From: an uncultured Burkholderiales bacterium | GTDB lineage: Bacteria > Pseudomonadota > Gammaproteobacteria > Burkholderiales > Burkholderiaceae_C | NCBI GenBank assembly: GCA_903887325.1 | Contig: CAISPG010000125.1 | Location: forward strand, 47,152 to 111,151 | Direction: 5' to 3' | DNA length: 64,000 nucleotides | Shown here: piece by piece, positions 28,524 through 38,393 of the stretch | How the letters are laid out: each line of letters starts with the position of its first letter | Position numbering within the stretch: the stretch's first letter is position 1 | Program-made: the position numbers and the translations under genes | The notes under the pieces: generated by a model | The model's database searches: none | Told to the model about the DNA's origin: nothing | Seen by the model: the letters and a program-made list of their open reading frames with translations, nothing else

Positions 28524-29781
28524 GGCGCAATGCCTCCGCCGGGTCTATGCGGCTGGCGCGCCAACTCGGGTAAAGCGTGGCGGCCAGCGCCAGCACCAGC
28601 GCGATGATGACCACCGGACCGATATCGGCCCATTGCGGATCGCTGGGCATGCGGCTGATCAGGTAGACATCGCGCGGCAAAAAGCTGGCACCCAATGCGC
28701 GTTCAATGGCAGGCACGATGCTGCCTATGTTGAACGCCACCAGCAAGCCGAGCAGCAATCCCGACAAGGTGCCTATGACCCCGACCAACGCGCCTTGCAC
28801 CACAAATATGCCCATGATGCTGGCCGGACTGGCGCCTAGCGTTCGCAAGATAGCAATGTCAGCGCGCTTGTCGGTGACGGTCATCACCAGCGTGCTGACC
28901 AGGTTGAACGCCGCCACAGCGACGATCAAGGTGAGGATGATGAACATCATGCGTTTTTCAATTTGCACGGCGGTGAACCAGGTGCGGTTGGCGCGGGTCC
29001 AATCGCGCACCAGCACATCGCCACTGAGCAATGGCGTGAGTTCGGCGGCGACTTCGCGGGCGCGCTGCGCATCTTTCAATTTCACACGTATGCCATTGGG
29101 ACCTTCGAGCCGGAAAATGCGTTCGGCATCACTGATGTGCAGCATGGCCAGACTGGCGTCGTATTCGAAATGGCCGGTGTCGAGCAGGCCGACCACATGC
29201 AATTGTTTCAAACGCGGCACCACGCCCGCCGGGGTGACCTGCCCGCCGGGCGCAACCAGCGTGACGCGGTCGCCGGCCTTGACGCCGAGGTTGCGCGCCA
29301 ATTCCGAGCCCAGCACCACGCCGAAACCGCCCGGCGTGAGTTGCGCCAGCACTACAGGGTCCATCGCAGCCACCACGTCAGTGACAGCGGCTTCCTGCGC
29401 CGGGTCTATGCCGCGCACCAAGGCGCCGCGCATGTCCTCGCCCTGGGCCATCAATACCTGCGACAGCACAAACGGTGCACTGGCTATGACTTGCGGGTGC
29501 TGCTGCAACTGCTGCTGCAAACCGGCGGCTTTGTCCAACGAAGCGCTGGTATAGGCCAACACTTCAATGTGCGACAACACGCCGAGCATGCGGTCGCGCA
29601 CTTCCTTTTGAAAACCGTTCATCACGCTCAGCACAATGATGAGCGCCGCCACACCCAGCGCAATACCCAGCATGGAGACAGAGGAAATAAAAGAGATGAA
29701 GCGGTTGCGACGGGCGGCCCGGCCGGCACGGGTATAGCGCCAGCCGATCAGAATTTCATAAGGCCATTTGGAATCAGTCAT
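28516..29781 (-). CDS. Lipoprotein-releasing system permease, LolC/E family
   Basis: [67 protein letters not shown]; start at ATG 29781, as the track extension overlaps the divergent gene. Confidence 0.94.
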   Translation of the reverse strand: MTDSKWPYEILIGWRYTRAGRAARRNRFISFISSVSMLGIALGVAALIIVLSVMNGFQKEVRDRMLGVLSHIEVLAYTSASLDKAAGLQQQLQQHPQVIASAPFVLSQVLMAQGEDMRGALVRGIDPAQEAAVTDVVAAMDPVVLAQLTPGGFGVVLGSELARNLGVKAGDRVTLVAPGGQVTPAGVVPRLKQLHVVGLLDTGHFEYDASLAMLHISDAERIFRLEGPNGIRVKLKDAQRAREVAAELTPLLSGDVLVRDWTRANRTWFTAVQIEKRMMFIILTLIVAVAAFNLVSTLVMTVTDKRADIAILRTLGASPASIMGIFVVQGALVGVIGTLSGLLLGLLVAFNIGSIVPAIERALGASFLPRDVYLISRMPSDPQWADIGPVVIIALVLALAATLYPSWRASRIDPAEALRHE

Positions 29782-29816
29782 TGGGGGCGATTGTGGCACC
29801 ACGGCACAATCGCTTG

Positions 29817-30776
29817 ATGACATTCCCCCGTTCAGCACCCGTCGATGTGATTGCTTACGCGCTGTGGCCGACTGCGCCGCAGCTGCCAGCCAAGGATGTG
29901 AATCCGTGGCAAGCGGCTTTGCACGCGGTGGAACAGCAGCCCGCCATGCAACAGCTTGCCCGCTTACAGGCCGTGAAGCTTGCATACCCGACAGACGACA
30001 GCAGTTGCAGCAGCCACGAATGGGCCTGCGCCCAAGCGCTTGGCTGGCAACTGCCCAACGACTTGCTGCCGTTTGCGGCTTTGGCGGCGCATGAACACCA
30101 ACTGACTTGCCCACCAGACCATGGCTGGGCGTTTGTCGATTTGGTGCATGCCGAATTCAACCAGGGGCAGATGTTTTATTCGCTGCCAGCGTCGCTCACC
30201 GCCAGCGAATCAGATGGTTTTTTGCAAGCCATGCAGACTTACTTTGAAGAAGATCGCATCCACTTGCAGACGCTCGCTGCGGGGCGTTATCTGGCGCATG
30301 GCATGGGTTTGAAAAACCTGCCCAGCGTGTCGCTGGCGCAGGTGCTGCAAGACGGCACACATGCGCTGGCAGAGTCGCAACCGCTGGCCGCGCAAAGCCC
30401 GGCGCAACGATTGTTACGTCGATTGCAAAATGAAATGCAAATGCTGCTCTACACACACCCATTGAATGAACAACGACAGCAGACAGTGAACTCGTTTTGG
30501 CTCAGCGGCACCGGCGACTTGCCTGCGGGCAGCAATTCGCATGTGAAGTTGCACACCGGTTTGCAAACCAGTTTTCTGGCGCAAGACACGCAAGCTTGGG
30601 CAGCGCAGTGGGCAAGATTGGCTGAAGAAATCATCTGGCCAGCCTTGCAACAAAACCGCAGCGTGCTGTTGTGCGGGCCGCAGCGTGTGGTGCAGTTGCA
30701 AGCGGGGAAAAGCAACTGGATGCAAGCCCTCAAACACCGGTTCTTCACACCGTCGCTGAGCGGGATGCTGCCATGA
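29817..30776 (+). CDS. Predicted cofactor-independent phosphoglycerate mutase-like protein (family often found upstream of recJ)
   Basis: DHGWAFVDLVHAEFNQGQMFY...QTYFEEDRIHLQTLAAGRYLAHGMGLKNLPSVSLAQVLQ...RLLRRLQNEMQMLLYTHPLNEQRQQTVNSFWLSGTGDLPAG; family name from memory. Confidence 0.65.
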   Translation: MTFPRSAPVDVIAYALWPTAPQLPAKDVNPWQAALHAVEQQPAMQQLARLQAVKLAYPTDDSSCSSHEWACAQALGWQLPNDLLPFAALAAHEHQLTCPPDHGWAFVDLVHAEFNQGQMFYSLPASLTASESDGFLQAMQTYFEEDRIHLQTLAAGRYLAHGMGLKNLPSVSLAQVLQDGTHALAESQPLAAQSPAQRLLRRLQNEMQMLLYTHPLNEQRQQTVNSFWLSGTGDLPAGSNSHVKLHTGLQTSFLAQDTQAWAAQWARLAEEIIWPALQQNRSVLLCGPQRVVQLQAGKSNWMQALKHRFFTPSLSGMLP

Positions 30777-32482
30777 AATTCATCACCCGCGATGTGCCGC
30801 CGCGCGCCGCTTGGGCGCTGACGCAAGCCGGGGTGCACCCGCTGTTGGCGCGTTTGTACGCAGGGCGCGGTGTTGGCGATGCCAAAGAGTTGGACTCCTC
30901 GTTGTCGCAATTGCTGCCGCCTGCTGGCATGAATGGCATGGCTGACGCAGCACGTTTGCTGGCTGATGCGATAGCACAGCAACTCAAGATGTGTATCGTC
31001 GCTGATTACGACTGTGACGGCGCTACCGCGTGCGCGGTGGGCTTACGTGGCTTGGCGCTCTTAGGTGCGCAGCATGTGGACTTCATCGTGCCCGACCGCG
31101 TGGTCGACGGCTACGGCCTCACGCCGTCTATTTCGAAGCGCGTGCATGCGACCGGCGCGCAAGTCTTGATCACGGTGGACAACGGCATTGCCAGCGTAGA
31201 AGGCGTGGCCGAGGCGCAGCGCCTGGGTTTACAAGTGCTGGTGACCGACCACCATTTGCCCGGACCTGAGATTCCCGCCGCCGACGCGCTGGTCAACCCG
31301 AACCAACCGGGTTGTTCTTTCGAAAGCAAATGCATGGCCGGTGTCGGTGTCATGTTTTACGTGTTGCTGGCCTTGCGTGCTGAATTGCGACAGCGTGGTG
31401 TGTTCAGCAAAGACACCGAGCCGCGTTTAGACGGCCTGCTGCCACTGGTGGCGCTGGGCACGGTGGCCGATGTGGTGAGACTGGACGCGAACAACCGCCG
31501 ACTGGTGGCGCAAGGCTTGTTGCGCATGCGGCGCGGCCAGTTGCCTGCGGGCATGTCGGCGCTGTTTCAAGTGGCTGGGCGCGACGCCTCGCAAGCCATC
31601 AGCCAGGACATGGGTTTTGCGCTGGGCCCGCGCATCAACGCCGCCGGGCGTTTGTCTGACATGCGCCTGGGCATCGAATGCCTGCGCACCGACGACACCA
31701 CACTGGCGTTGCAACTGGCGCAACAACTTGATGCCATCAACCGCGAACGCCGCACGCTGGAAACCGGCATGCGCGAGCAGGCATTGCTGATCGCCGAATC
31801 GCTGATGGACAGCGAAGACGAGCCGCCGCCCGCTTTGTGTGTGTATGACGAAGAGTTTCATGAAGGCGTGGTCGGCATCGTCGCAGGGCGCTTGAAAGAT
31901 TTGCATTACCGCCCTTGCTTCGTGTTTGCCGCCAGCGAGTCCGAAGGCCAAGCGGTGTTGAAGGGCTCGGGCCGCTCGATTCCTGGTTTTCATTTGCGCG
32001 ACGCGCTGGATGCGGTGGTCAAACTGCACCCGGGTTTGTTGTTGCGATTTGGTGGTCACGCCATGGCCGCCGGTTGCACCTTGCTGGAAGACGATCTGGC
32101 CACGTTTGAAGCCGCGTTGCAACACATTGCCGCGCAATGGCTGGACGCGGCCACGTTGGCGCAATCGCTGGAAACAGACGGGCCGCTGGCCGCCGCAGAC
32201 TTGCGCCCGGATGTGGCGATTGAATTGCAAAACCAGGTCTGGGGCCAGGGCTTTGCCGCACCGTTGTTTCACGACAGGGTGGAAGTGATCAGCCAACGCA
32301 TCGTCGGTGAAAAACATTTGTCGCTGAAACTGAAATTGCACGGACAGTCGATTGACGGCATCTGGTTCGGTCACACAGAAGCTTTGCCCGCTTATGCAGA
32401 CGTGGCATACCGCTTGGTGCTGGACAGTTGGCAAGGCCAGCGCAAACTCAAACTGCATATTGAAAACATGCGCACCGCCTAG
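30773..32482 (+). CDS. recJ: Single-stranded-DNA-specific exonuclease
   Basis: IVADYDCDGATACAVGLRGLALLG...VTDHHLPGPEIPAADALVNPNQPGC...LGPRINAAGRLSDM...GFHLRDALDAV...RFGGHAMAAGCTL. Confidence 0.96.
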   Translation: MKFITRDVPPRAAWALTQAGVHPLLARLYAGRGVGDAKELDSSLSQLLPPAGMNGMADAARLLADAIAQQLKMCIVADYDCDGATACAVGLRGLALLGAQHVDFIVPDRVVDGYGLTPSISKRVHATGAQVLITVDNGIASVEGVAEAQRLGLQVLVTDHHLPGPEIPAADALVNPNQPGCSFESKCMAGVGVMFYVLLALRAELRQRGVFSKDTEPRLDGLLPLVALGTVADVVRLDANNRRLVAQGLLRMRRGQLPAGMSALFQVAGRDASQAISQDMGFALGPRINAAGRLSDMRLGIECLRTDDTTLALQLAQQLDAINRERRTLETGMREQALLIAESLMDSEDEPPPALCVYDEEFHEGVVGIVAGRLKDLHYRPCFVFAASESEGQAVLKGSGRSIPGFHLRDALDAVVKLHPGLLLRFGGHAMAAGCTLLEDDLATFEAALQHIAAQWLDAATLAQSLETDGPLAAADLRPDVAIELQNQVWGQGFAAPLFHDRVEVISQRIVGEKHLSLKLKLHGQSIDGIWFGHTEALPAYADVAYRLVLDSWQGQRKLKLHIENMRTA

Positions 32483-32491
32483 AATCGAACC

Positions 32492-33343
32492 GTGAACATA
32501 CTCAACGCCGATTTGCATTGCCACTCCGTCATCTCAGACGGCACGCTCACGCCCGAGGCGCTGGCGGCACGTGCGCATGCCAATGGTGTCGAACTCTGGT
32601 CATTGACCGACCATGACGAAATCGGCGGCCAACACCGCGCCGCCGCCGCCGCCAAAGCCCTAGGCATGGGCTACTTGAGCGGCACCGAAATTTCAGTCTC
32701 CTTCGCTGGCCACACGGTGCATATCGTCGGCTTAGGTTTTGATGTGAACGATCCGCGCATGTTGGCCGGTTTGCAAACCACGCGCGGCGGTCGGCACGAA
32801 CGTGCCAAAGACATGGCTGCCGGTCTGGCCAAAGTCGGCATACACGGCAGTTTTGAAGGCGCACTCACGTATGCCGGTAACCCGGATTTGATTTCCCGCA
32901 CCCACTTCGCCCGCTTTCTGGTGGAGACCGGTGTCTGCAAAGACACGCACGAAGTGTTCAGGCGTTTTCTCACCGAAGGCAAACCCGGTTTTGTGCCGCA
33001 CCGCTGGGCCTCGCTAGGCGACGCGGTCCGCTGGATACGCGACTGCCAAGGCATAGCCGTCATCGCCCACCCGGCACGCTACGGCTTCACACCGACCGAA
33101 GAGTTTGCCTTGTTCACCGAATTCAAAAACCACGGCGGCCAGGCGGTCGAGGTGGTCACCGGCAGCCATTCAGCGCAAGAAGCGATTGAATACGCAGACA
33201 TGGCGCGCGAATTTGACTTGGCCGCTTCACGTGGCAGCGATTTCCACAGCCCGGATGAAAGCCACACCGACCTGGGCACCCTGCCCTGGCTGCCGGGTGA
33301 CCTTACACCGGTGTGGGAACTGCTGGCCGACCGCATTCAATAA
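32492..33343 (+). CDS. PHP-domain phosphoesterase (YciV/RNase AM-like)
   Basis: GTG start; MNILNADLHCHSVISDGTLTPEALAARAHANGVELWSLTDHDEIGG...SRGSDFHSPDESHTDLG. Confidence 0.9.
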   Translation: MNILNADLHCHSVISDGTLTPEALAARAHANGVELWSLTDHDEIGGQHRAAAAAKALGMGYLSGTEISVSFAGHTVHIVGLGFDVNDPRMLAGLQTTRGGRHERAKDMAAGLAKVGIHGSFEGALTYAGNPDLISRTHFARFLVETGVCKDTHEVFRRFLTEGKPGFVPHRWASLGDAVRWIRDCQGIAVIAHPARYGFTPTEEFALFTEFKNHGGQAVEVVTGSHSAQEAIEYADMAREFDLAASRGSDFHSPDESHTDLGTLPWLPGDLTPVWELLADRIQ

Positions 33344-33367
33344 ACCCGCCACTGCGCGCTTTGCTTT

Positions 33368-34003
33368 ATGGCCCAATGGCTGCAAGTTCACCCTGACAAC
33401 CCGCAACCGCGTTTGCTGAAACAAGCCGTCGCCTTGCTCAGCCAAGGCCGGGTGCTGGCGGTGCCCACGGATTCCAGTTACGCCCTGGTCTGTCACCTGG
33501 ACGACAAAACCGCCATCGACCAACTGAGGCGGATTCGCGGTGTGGACGACAAGCACCACCTGACACTGTTGTGCCGCGACCTGAGCGAATTGGCTTTGTA
33601 TGCCAAGGTGGACAACCGCCAGTTCCGCCTGCTCAAAGCCGCTACTCCCGGCGCATACACATTTATATTAGAGGCGACCAAAGAAGTGCCGCGCCGGGTG
33701 GCGCATCCGCAGCGAAAAACCATAGGTTTGCGGGTGCCGCAGCACGTCTGTCTGCTGCAATTGCTTGAACTGCACGGCTCGCCGCTGCTGGCCACCACCT
33801 TGATACCACCCGGCGAAACCGAACCCTTGAATGATGCCCAGGACATACGCGAGCGCTTCGAACATCAACTCGCCGCCGTCATCGATGCAGGAGCCTGCTC
33901 CATGCAAGCCACCACCGTGGTTGACTTAACACCTATGGCTACAGGCGATAAACCCTTGATGATTCGGCCTGGCGGCGGCGATATAAGCCTTTTAGGGCTC
34001 TAA
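33368..34003 (+). CDS. YciO/YrdC-like (Sua5 superfamily) protein
   Basis: ALLSQGRVLAVPTDSSYALVCHLDDKTAIDQLRRIRGVDDKHHLTLLCRDLSELALYAKVDNRQFRLLKAATPGAYTFILEATKEVPRR. Confidence 0.9.
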   Translation: MAQWLQVHPDNPQPRLLKQAVALLSQGRVLAVPTDSSYALVCHLDDKTAIDQLRRIRGVDDKHHLTLLCRDLSELALYAKVDNRQFRLLKAATPGAYTFILEATKEVPRRVAHPQRKTIGLRVPQHVCLLQLLELHGSPLLATTLIPPGETEPLNDAQDIRERFEHQLAAVIDAGACSMQATTVVDLTPMATGDKPLMIRPGGGDISLLGL

Positions 34004-34070
34004 AAATACGGGGCAGATTGCCTTTTGCACCCACACTTATGCCGGGTATAGGGGAAAAATATTACTGATA

Positions 34071-34090
34071 AATCTTATTTTAATCTTATT
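34071..34090. repeat. Two direct copies of AATCTTATT, 11-bp period
   Basis: AATCTTATT at 34071-34079 and 34082-34090 in the AT-rich leader of the M50 protease gene. Confidence 0.5.
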
Positions 34091-34119
34091 ATTAGCAAGT
34101 TTAGTGCGACAATAGAAAT

Positions 34120-34800
34120 GTGAGTATCAATGAAATAGTTCAAACAATCACCACCCATGCTTTGCCGGTATTGCTGGCAATCACTTTGCATGAGGCGGCG
34201 CACGGTCTTGTTGCCAAGCTTTTGGGCGACAACACGGCCTGGGCCATGGGCCGGGTCACCATCAACCCGTTTGTGCATATTGATCCGGTCGGTACGATTG
34301 CCATGCCCTTGATTTTGTACATCGCAACCGCAAGACATTTTTTATTCGGCTACGCCAAGCCGGTACCTGTCGATTTTTCGCGACTGCGCAACCCCAAGCG
34401 CGACATGATTTGGGTGGCGTTGGCCGGGCCTGTCGCCAACCTGTTGCAGGCGGTGGTTTGGGCCGTGGTCATTTATGTATTGACTGCAAACAGCGCCGAA
34501 GAACGGTTTTTCTTTGAAATGGCGCAAGCCGGTCTGCTGACCAACCTGGTGATGTTTGCCTTCAATTTGTTTCCGGTGCCCCCCATGGACGGCGGGCGCA
34601 TTCTGGTCGGTCTGCTGCCTTTGCGCTTAGCCATCGGCTACTCGCGGGTCGAGCGCTACGGTTTTTTCATCGTCATGGGCCTGGTCATGCTCGGCATCGT
34701 CAACGCCTTGTGGATGCTGCCCATCATGACCGCCACCATGTTTTCCATCCAATGGCTGTTGCAGCCTCTGGCCAATTATTTGCAATTGCCCTCTCCATGA
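34120..34800 (+). CDS. Site-2 protease family (M50) membrane metalloprotease
   Basis: GTG start; ITLHEAAHGLVAKLLGDNTAWAMGRVTINPFVHIDPVGT (HExxH) ... NLFPVPPMDGGRIL. Confidence 0.92.
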   Translation: MSINEIVQTITTHALPVLLAITLHEAAHGLVAKLLGDNTAWAMGRVTINPFVHIDPVGTIAMPLILYIATARHFLFGYAKPVPVDFSRLRNPKRDMIWVALAGPVANLLQAVVWAVVIYVLTANSAEERFFFEMAQAGLLTNLVMFAFNLFPVPPMDGGRILVGLLPLRLAIGYSRVERYGFFIVMGLVMLGIVNALWMLPIMTATMFSIQWLLQPLANYLQLPSP

Positions 34801-35993
34801 CCAATCGCGTTCTCTCCGGCATGCGCCCCACCGGTGCACTCCACCTGGGCCATTACCACGGGGCACTGAAAAACTGGGTGCGCCTGCAATCCGAGATGGA
34901 ATGCTTTTACTTCGTCGCCGACTGGCATGCGCTGACCACGCATTACCAAAGCCGTGAGGTGATCGAAAAAAATGTGTATGAAATGGTGATCGACTGGCTG
35001 GCCGCCGGTTTGGACCCGAACAAATGCACCTTGTTTCTGCAAAGCCGCATTCCCGAACACGCAGAGTTGTTCACGCTCTTGGCCATGGGCACGCCTATCA
35101 GTTGGCTGGAACGCGTGCCCACCTACAAAGACCAGCAGGAAAAGCTCAAGGACAAGGACCTGACCACTTACGGTTTCCTGGGCTACCCCTTGCTGCAAGC
35201 AGCGGATATTCTGATTTACAAGGCCAAGCATGTGCCAGTTGGCGAAGACCAGGCCAGCCATGTCGAACTCACCCGCGAGGCCGCGCGCCGCTTCAACCAT
35301 TTGTACGGCCGTGAACCCGATTTCGACGCGCTGGTGCAAGTCTGTCTGGCCAAACTGCCCAAGGACAGCGTGAAGCGGTTTGAGAAATCGCGCAAGCAGT
35401 TTCAGGAAACCGGCGACATCAAAGCGATGGAAGGTGCACTGGGCTATTTGCAAACCGCGCCTGAGTTGACAGACAAAGACCGCGAACGGCTGGAAGGCTA
35501 TTTCAAGGGCACCGGCAAAGCCGTGCTGACCGAACCCCATGCCTTGTTGACCGAAGCGAGCAAATTGCCTGGCTTGGACGGCGCGAAAATGAGCAAAAGC
35601 TATAACAACACGATTGCCATGCGCGAAGACAAGGCCAGCATAGAGGCCAAGGTCAAGCGCATGCCCACCGACCCGGCGCGCGTCAAAAGAACCGATGCGG
35701 GTAACCCCGATCTGTGCCCGGTCTGGCAATTTCACCTGGTGTATTCACCTGAAAACACCCGCCAATGGGTGAAAACCGAATGCACCCGAGCCGGTATTGG
35801 CTGCCTAGAGTGCAAACAACCCATCATTGACGCCATCATTGCTGAGCAACAACCGATGCTTGCACGTGCCGAGCCTTTTGTTTCCAATCCACGCCTTGTT
35901 CGTGATATCGTTGATGCTGGAACACAGCGTGCACGTGCCACGGCGCAAGACACCATGCGCGATGTGCGCGAGGCCATGGGCCTGAACTATTGA
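34797..35993 (+). CDS. trpS: Tryptophanyl-tRNA synthetase
   Basis: MTNRVLSGMRPTGALHLGHYHGALKNWV...VPVGEDQASHVELTREAARRFNHLYG...LDGAKMSKSYNNTI. Confidence 0.96.
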   Translation: MTNRVLSGMRPTGALHLGHYHGALKNWVRLQSEMECFYFVADWHALTTHYQSREVIEKNVYEMVIDWLAAGLDPNKCTLFLQSRIPEHAELFTLLAMGTPISWLERVPTYKDQQEKLKDKDLTTYGFLGYPLLQAADILIYKAKHVPVGEDQASHVELTREAARRFNHLYGREPDFDALVQVCLAKLPKDSVKRFEKSRKQFQETGDIKAMEGALGYLQTAPELTDKDRERLEGYFKGTGKAVLTEPHALLTEASKLPGLDGAKMSKSYNNTIAMREDKASIEAKVKRMPTDPARVKRTDAGNPDLCPVWQFHLVYSPENTRQWVKTECTRAGIGCLECKQPIIDAIIAEQQPMLARAEPFVSNPRLVRDIVDAGTQRARATAQDTMRDVREAMGLNY

Positions 35994-36009
35994 CACCCGG
36001 AGAATAACT

Positions 36010-36612
36010 ATGAGCTTGTATGTGATTGATGACCATCCGATGGTTCGCCAGATGATTGGCATGCTGCTGCGTCGCCTGCGTCCCGCTTCCAAGGTTGTGG
36101 AACTGGAAAAATACAGCGAGTTGCAAGCAGCACTGATCAAAAACGGTGAACCCGAATTGTTCGTTTTGGATTTGCTTCTGCCAGGCGTCAAAGGCGCCAC
36201 AGCCATCTCTGATGTCAAAAAAATGTACCCTGAAATTCCGCTGGTGGTGTTGTCCGCCATGCCTTCCGGCGAAGCGCGCGACGCTTGCCTGGAAGCAGGT
36301 GCAGATTTGTACATCGAAAAATCCACCGACACGGCAGAAATATCTGCAGCCATCCAGGATATTTTGAAATCCGACGACGACGAAGTCGACGCGGATGCAG
36401 TTGTGGTCGGTGACATCAAACTGTCTAAGCGCCAAAAGCAACTGATTCTCATGCTGGATCGTGGCTTGTCCAACCGCGACATCGCCGCCGAACTCAGCAT
36501 CAGCGAACACACGGTCAAGGTTCACTTGTGGCGTTTGTTCCGCCGCCTGGGCGTGAAAAGTCGCACCCAGACCTTGCACTTTGCGCGCACCCATGGTTTG
36601 TTGATGGGTTGA
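36010..36612 (+). CDS. LuxR/NarL-family response regulator
   Basis: Receiver MSLYVIDDHPMVRQMIGMLLRRL...LFVLDLLLPGVKG plus LuxR HTH RGLSNRDIAAELSISEHTVKVHLWRLFRRLGVKSRTQ. Confidence 0.92.
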   Translation: MSLYVIDDHPMVRQMIGMLLRRLRPASKVVELEKYSELQAALIKNGEPELFVLDLLLPGVKGATAISDVKKMYPEIPLVVLSAMPSGEARDACLEAGADLYIEKSTDTAEISAAIQDILKSDDDEVDADAVVVGDIKLSKRQKQLILMLDRGLSNRDIAAELSISEHTVKVHLWRLFRRLGVKSRTQTLHFARTHGLLMG

Positions 36613-36628
36613 GGTTTTCACCTCTCAA

Positions 36629-36656
36629 TAAAAAACCGGCAGATGCCGGTTTTTTT
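36629..36656 (+). terminator. Rho-independent terminator
   Basis: AAAAAACCGGC-AGAT-GCCGGTTTTTTT just after the response-regulator stop. Confidence 0.88.
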
Positions 36657-36735
36657 ATGTGCATTTGTCGCTGCCAAAGATGTGAAAAGTCACGAACAGC
36701 GGTTGGTATGCCACCTCATTGCGTCGCAGCCGTTC

Positions 36736-37635
36736 TTATTCAAAAAAATGGCTCTTCTTCATTTCCAACAAAAAATCTATGAACACACGGACTTTTTTAG
36801 CCTGTTGGTTTCTGCTGGCAAAGTAAATTTTCACGGGCAAGGGTGCGCGCTTGTATTTTTTCAACAGTTGCACCAGCTCGCCTTTTTGGAGGGCATCTTT
36901 CACCAGCCACCTTCCCACACTGCCGATGCCCAAGCCGTTTTGCACACACATCACCACAGCTTCAATATTGGACACAGTTAAATGGCCATCGGGCGAAACA
37001 GTGACAGTATCCTGACCGTTTTTGTACCTCCAGTTGACAATGCGCCCTGTTGACAATTGTCTGTAACCCACCAATCTGTGATGGGACAAATCGGCGGGCG
37101 TTTTCGGTGCTGAATGTGTGTCTAAATAAGCAGGCGAGGCGATGGTGACCAATTCGAGCTGGCATAACTCTCTTGAAACCAACCCGCTGTCTGTGTCGTC
37201 CAGGTTGCCAATACTGATGTCATAGGCTTCGCTGACAGGGTCGATTTTTTTGTCTTGCAAATGGATATCCAATTCAATCAACGGGTACATGCGTAAAAAC
37301 TCAGGCAACAACGGCAGAATGAATTTTTTACCAAAGCTTTCCGGGATATTGATTTTCAATTTACCGGTTGGCTCCATCTCAACACTTTTGGATTGACTCA
37401 AGGCCTGCTCCAAGGTGTTGAGAGCGGGTGAAATGGCCAGCAGCAAATTGTGACCGTCCTCGGTCAAAGACAGGTTTCTGGTGTTGCGATGAAACAGCCG
37501 GATGCCCAGCGTTTGCTCCAACTCGCCAATCGATTTGCTGACAGCAGCAGGTGTCAAACCCAACACACGTGATGCAGCTGAAAAGCTTTTCAGCTCTGCT
37601 GTCATAAGAAAGGCGTTAAGTGATTTCAGGTGCAT
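36736..37635 (-). CDS. LysR-family transcriptional regulator
   Basis: MHLKSLNAFLMTAELKSFSAASRVLGLTPAAVSKSIGELEQTLGIRLFHRNTRNLSLTEDG (LysR HTH). Confidence 0.93.
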   Translation of the reverse strand: MHLKSLNAFLMTAELKSFSAASRVLGLTPAAVSKSIGELEQTLGIRLFHRNTRNLSLTEDGHNLLLAISPALNTLEQALSQSKSVEMEPTGKLKINIPESFGKKFILPLLPEFLRMYPLIELDIHLQDKKIDPVSEAYDISIGNLDDTDSGLVSRELCQLELVTIASPAYLDTHSAPKTPADLSHHRLVGYRQLSTGRIVNWRYKNGQDTVTVSPDGHLTVSNIEAVVMCVQNGLGIGSVGRWLVKDALQKGELVQLLKKYKRAPLPVKIYFASRNQQAKKVRVFIDFLLEMKKSHFFE

Positions 37636-37638
37636 ATT

Positions 37639-37655
37639 TTCAACTTTGGGTTGAA
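37639..37655. promoter_or_regulatory. Inverted repeat TTCAAC-N5-GTTGAA, candidate LysR-type regulator site
   Basis: Perfect 6-bp arms (TTCAACTTTGGGTTGAA) in the divergent LysR/SDR intergenic region. Confidence 0.35.
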
Positions 37656-37734
37656 TCAAATTCTACGGGTGAGCTACTTGTCACCAACCAGCTAAGGCAG
37701 AAAAATACCCCTTGTGAAACAACAGGAGCATCAC

Positions 37735-38337
37735 ATGAAACGAGCATTGATCATTGGTTCCAGCGGATTGCTGGGGTCGGCCATCGCCCAACTTTTAAAA
37801 ACAAACTATGAAGTCATCGAGGCTTCGCGATCCAGCCAGTCTCACCCGGTAGACATAGCTGATGTGGCTTCGCTGCAAAGCTTGATGCAGCGTGTGGGGA
37901 AAGTGGATGCCATCGTATGCACCGCAGGCGTGGCGCAATTTCGCGGCTTCAGTGATGCGACAAACGCAGACTGGGATTTTGGATTGGCGAACAAATTGAT
38001 GGGACAAGTCAATACAGTTCGGCTCGGCGCTGAACATATCCATCCTATGGGCAGCATCACGTTGACCACGGGCGTGCTGTCCATGTACCCCATGCCTGGC
38101 AGCTCAATTGTGACGACGGTGAACGCAGCCGTTGAAGGCTTTGTGAAATCAGCCGCCTTGGAGCTGAAAGACAAAGTCAGAGTGAATGCCGTGTCCCCGG
38201 GCTGGATCACAGAGACCTTGGAAAAAATGAAGATGGACACATCGCCCGGCTTACCTGCCGCTGAAGTGGCCCAAGCCTATCTGGAGTTGATGGAGTCAGA
38301 CATAACAGGGCAGGTTCAAATTGCCATGAAGAGTTAA
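37735..38337 (+). CDS. Short-chain dehydrogenase/reductase
   Basis: MKRALIIGSSGLLGSAIAQLLKTNYEVIEASRSS...STVNAAVEGFVKSAALELKDKVRVNAVSPGWITET-type C-terminal region (read from ORF as TTVNAAVEGFVKSAALELKDKVRVNAVSPGWITET). Confidence 0.85.
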   Translation: MKRALIIGSSGLLGSAIAQLLKTNYEVIEASRSSQSHPVDIADVASLQSLMQRVGKVDAIVCTAGVAQFRGFSDATNADWDFGLANKLMGQVNTVRLGAEHIHPMGSITLTTGVLSMYPMPGSSIVTTVNAAVEGFVKSAALELKDKVRVNAVSPGWITETLEKMKMDTSPGLPAAEVAQAYLELMESDITGQVQIAMKS

Positions 38338-38393
38338 AGCCTAGGCATTGCGTAGCTGATGTGTTGCAGAACTTGAATCACAAGGCGCTGGCT

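Noticed and set aside
31427-32524. 365-aa minus-strand ORF antisense to recJ
   Set aside because: Shadow ORF of recJ; composition atypical, no domain.
34776-35735. 319-aa minus-strand ORF antisense to trpS
   Set aside because: Shadow ORF of trpS; no recognisable domain.
38338-38393. Possible bidirectional terminator between SDR and ccmI
   Set aside because: Only a loose AAGGC...GCCTT pairing with a long loop and no T run.
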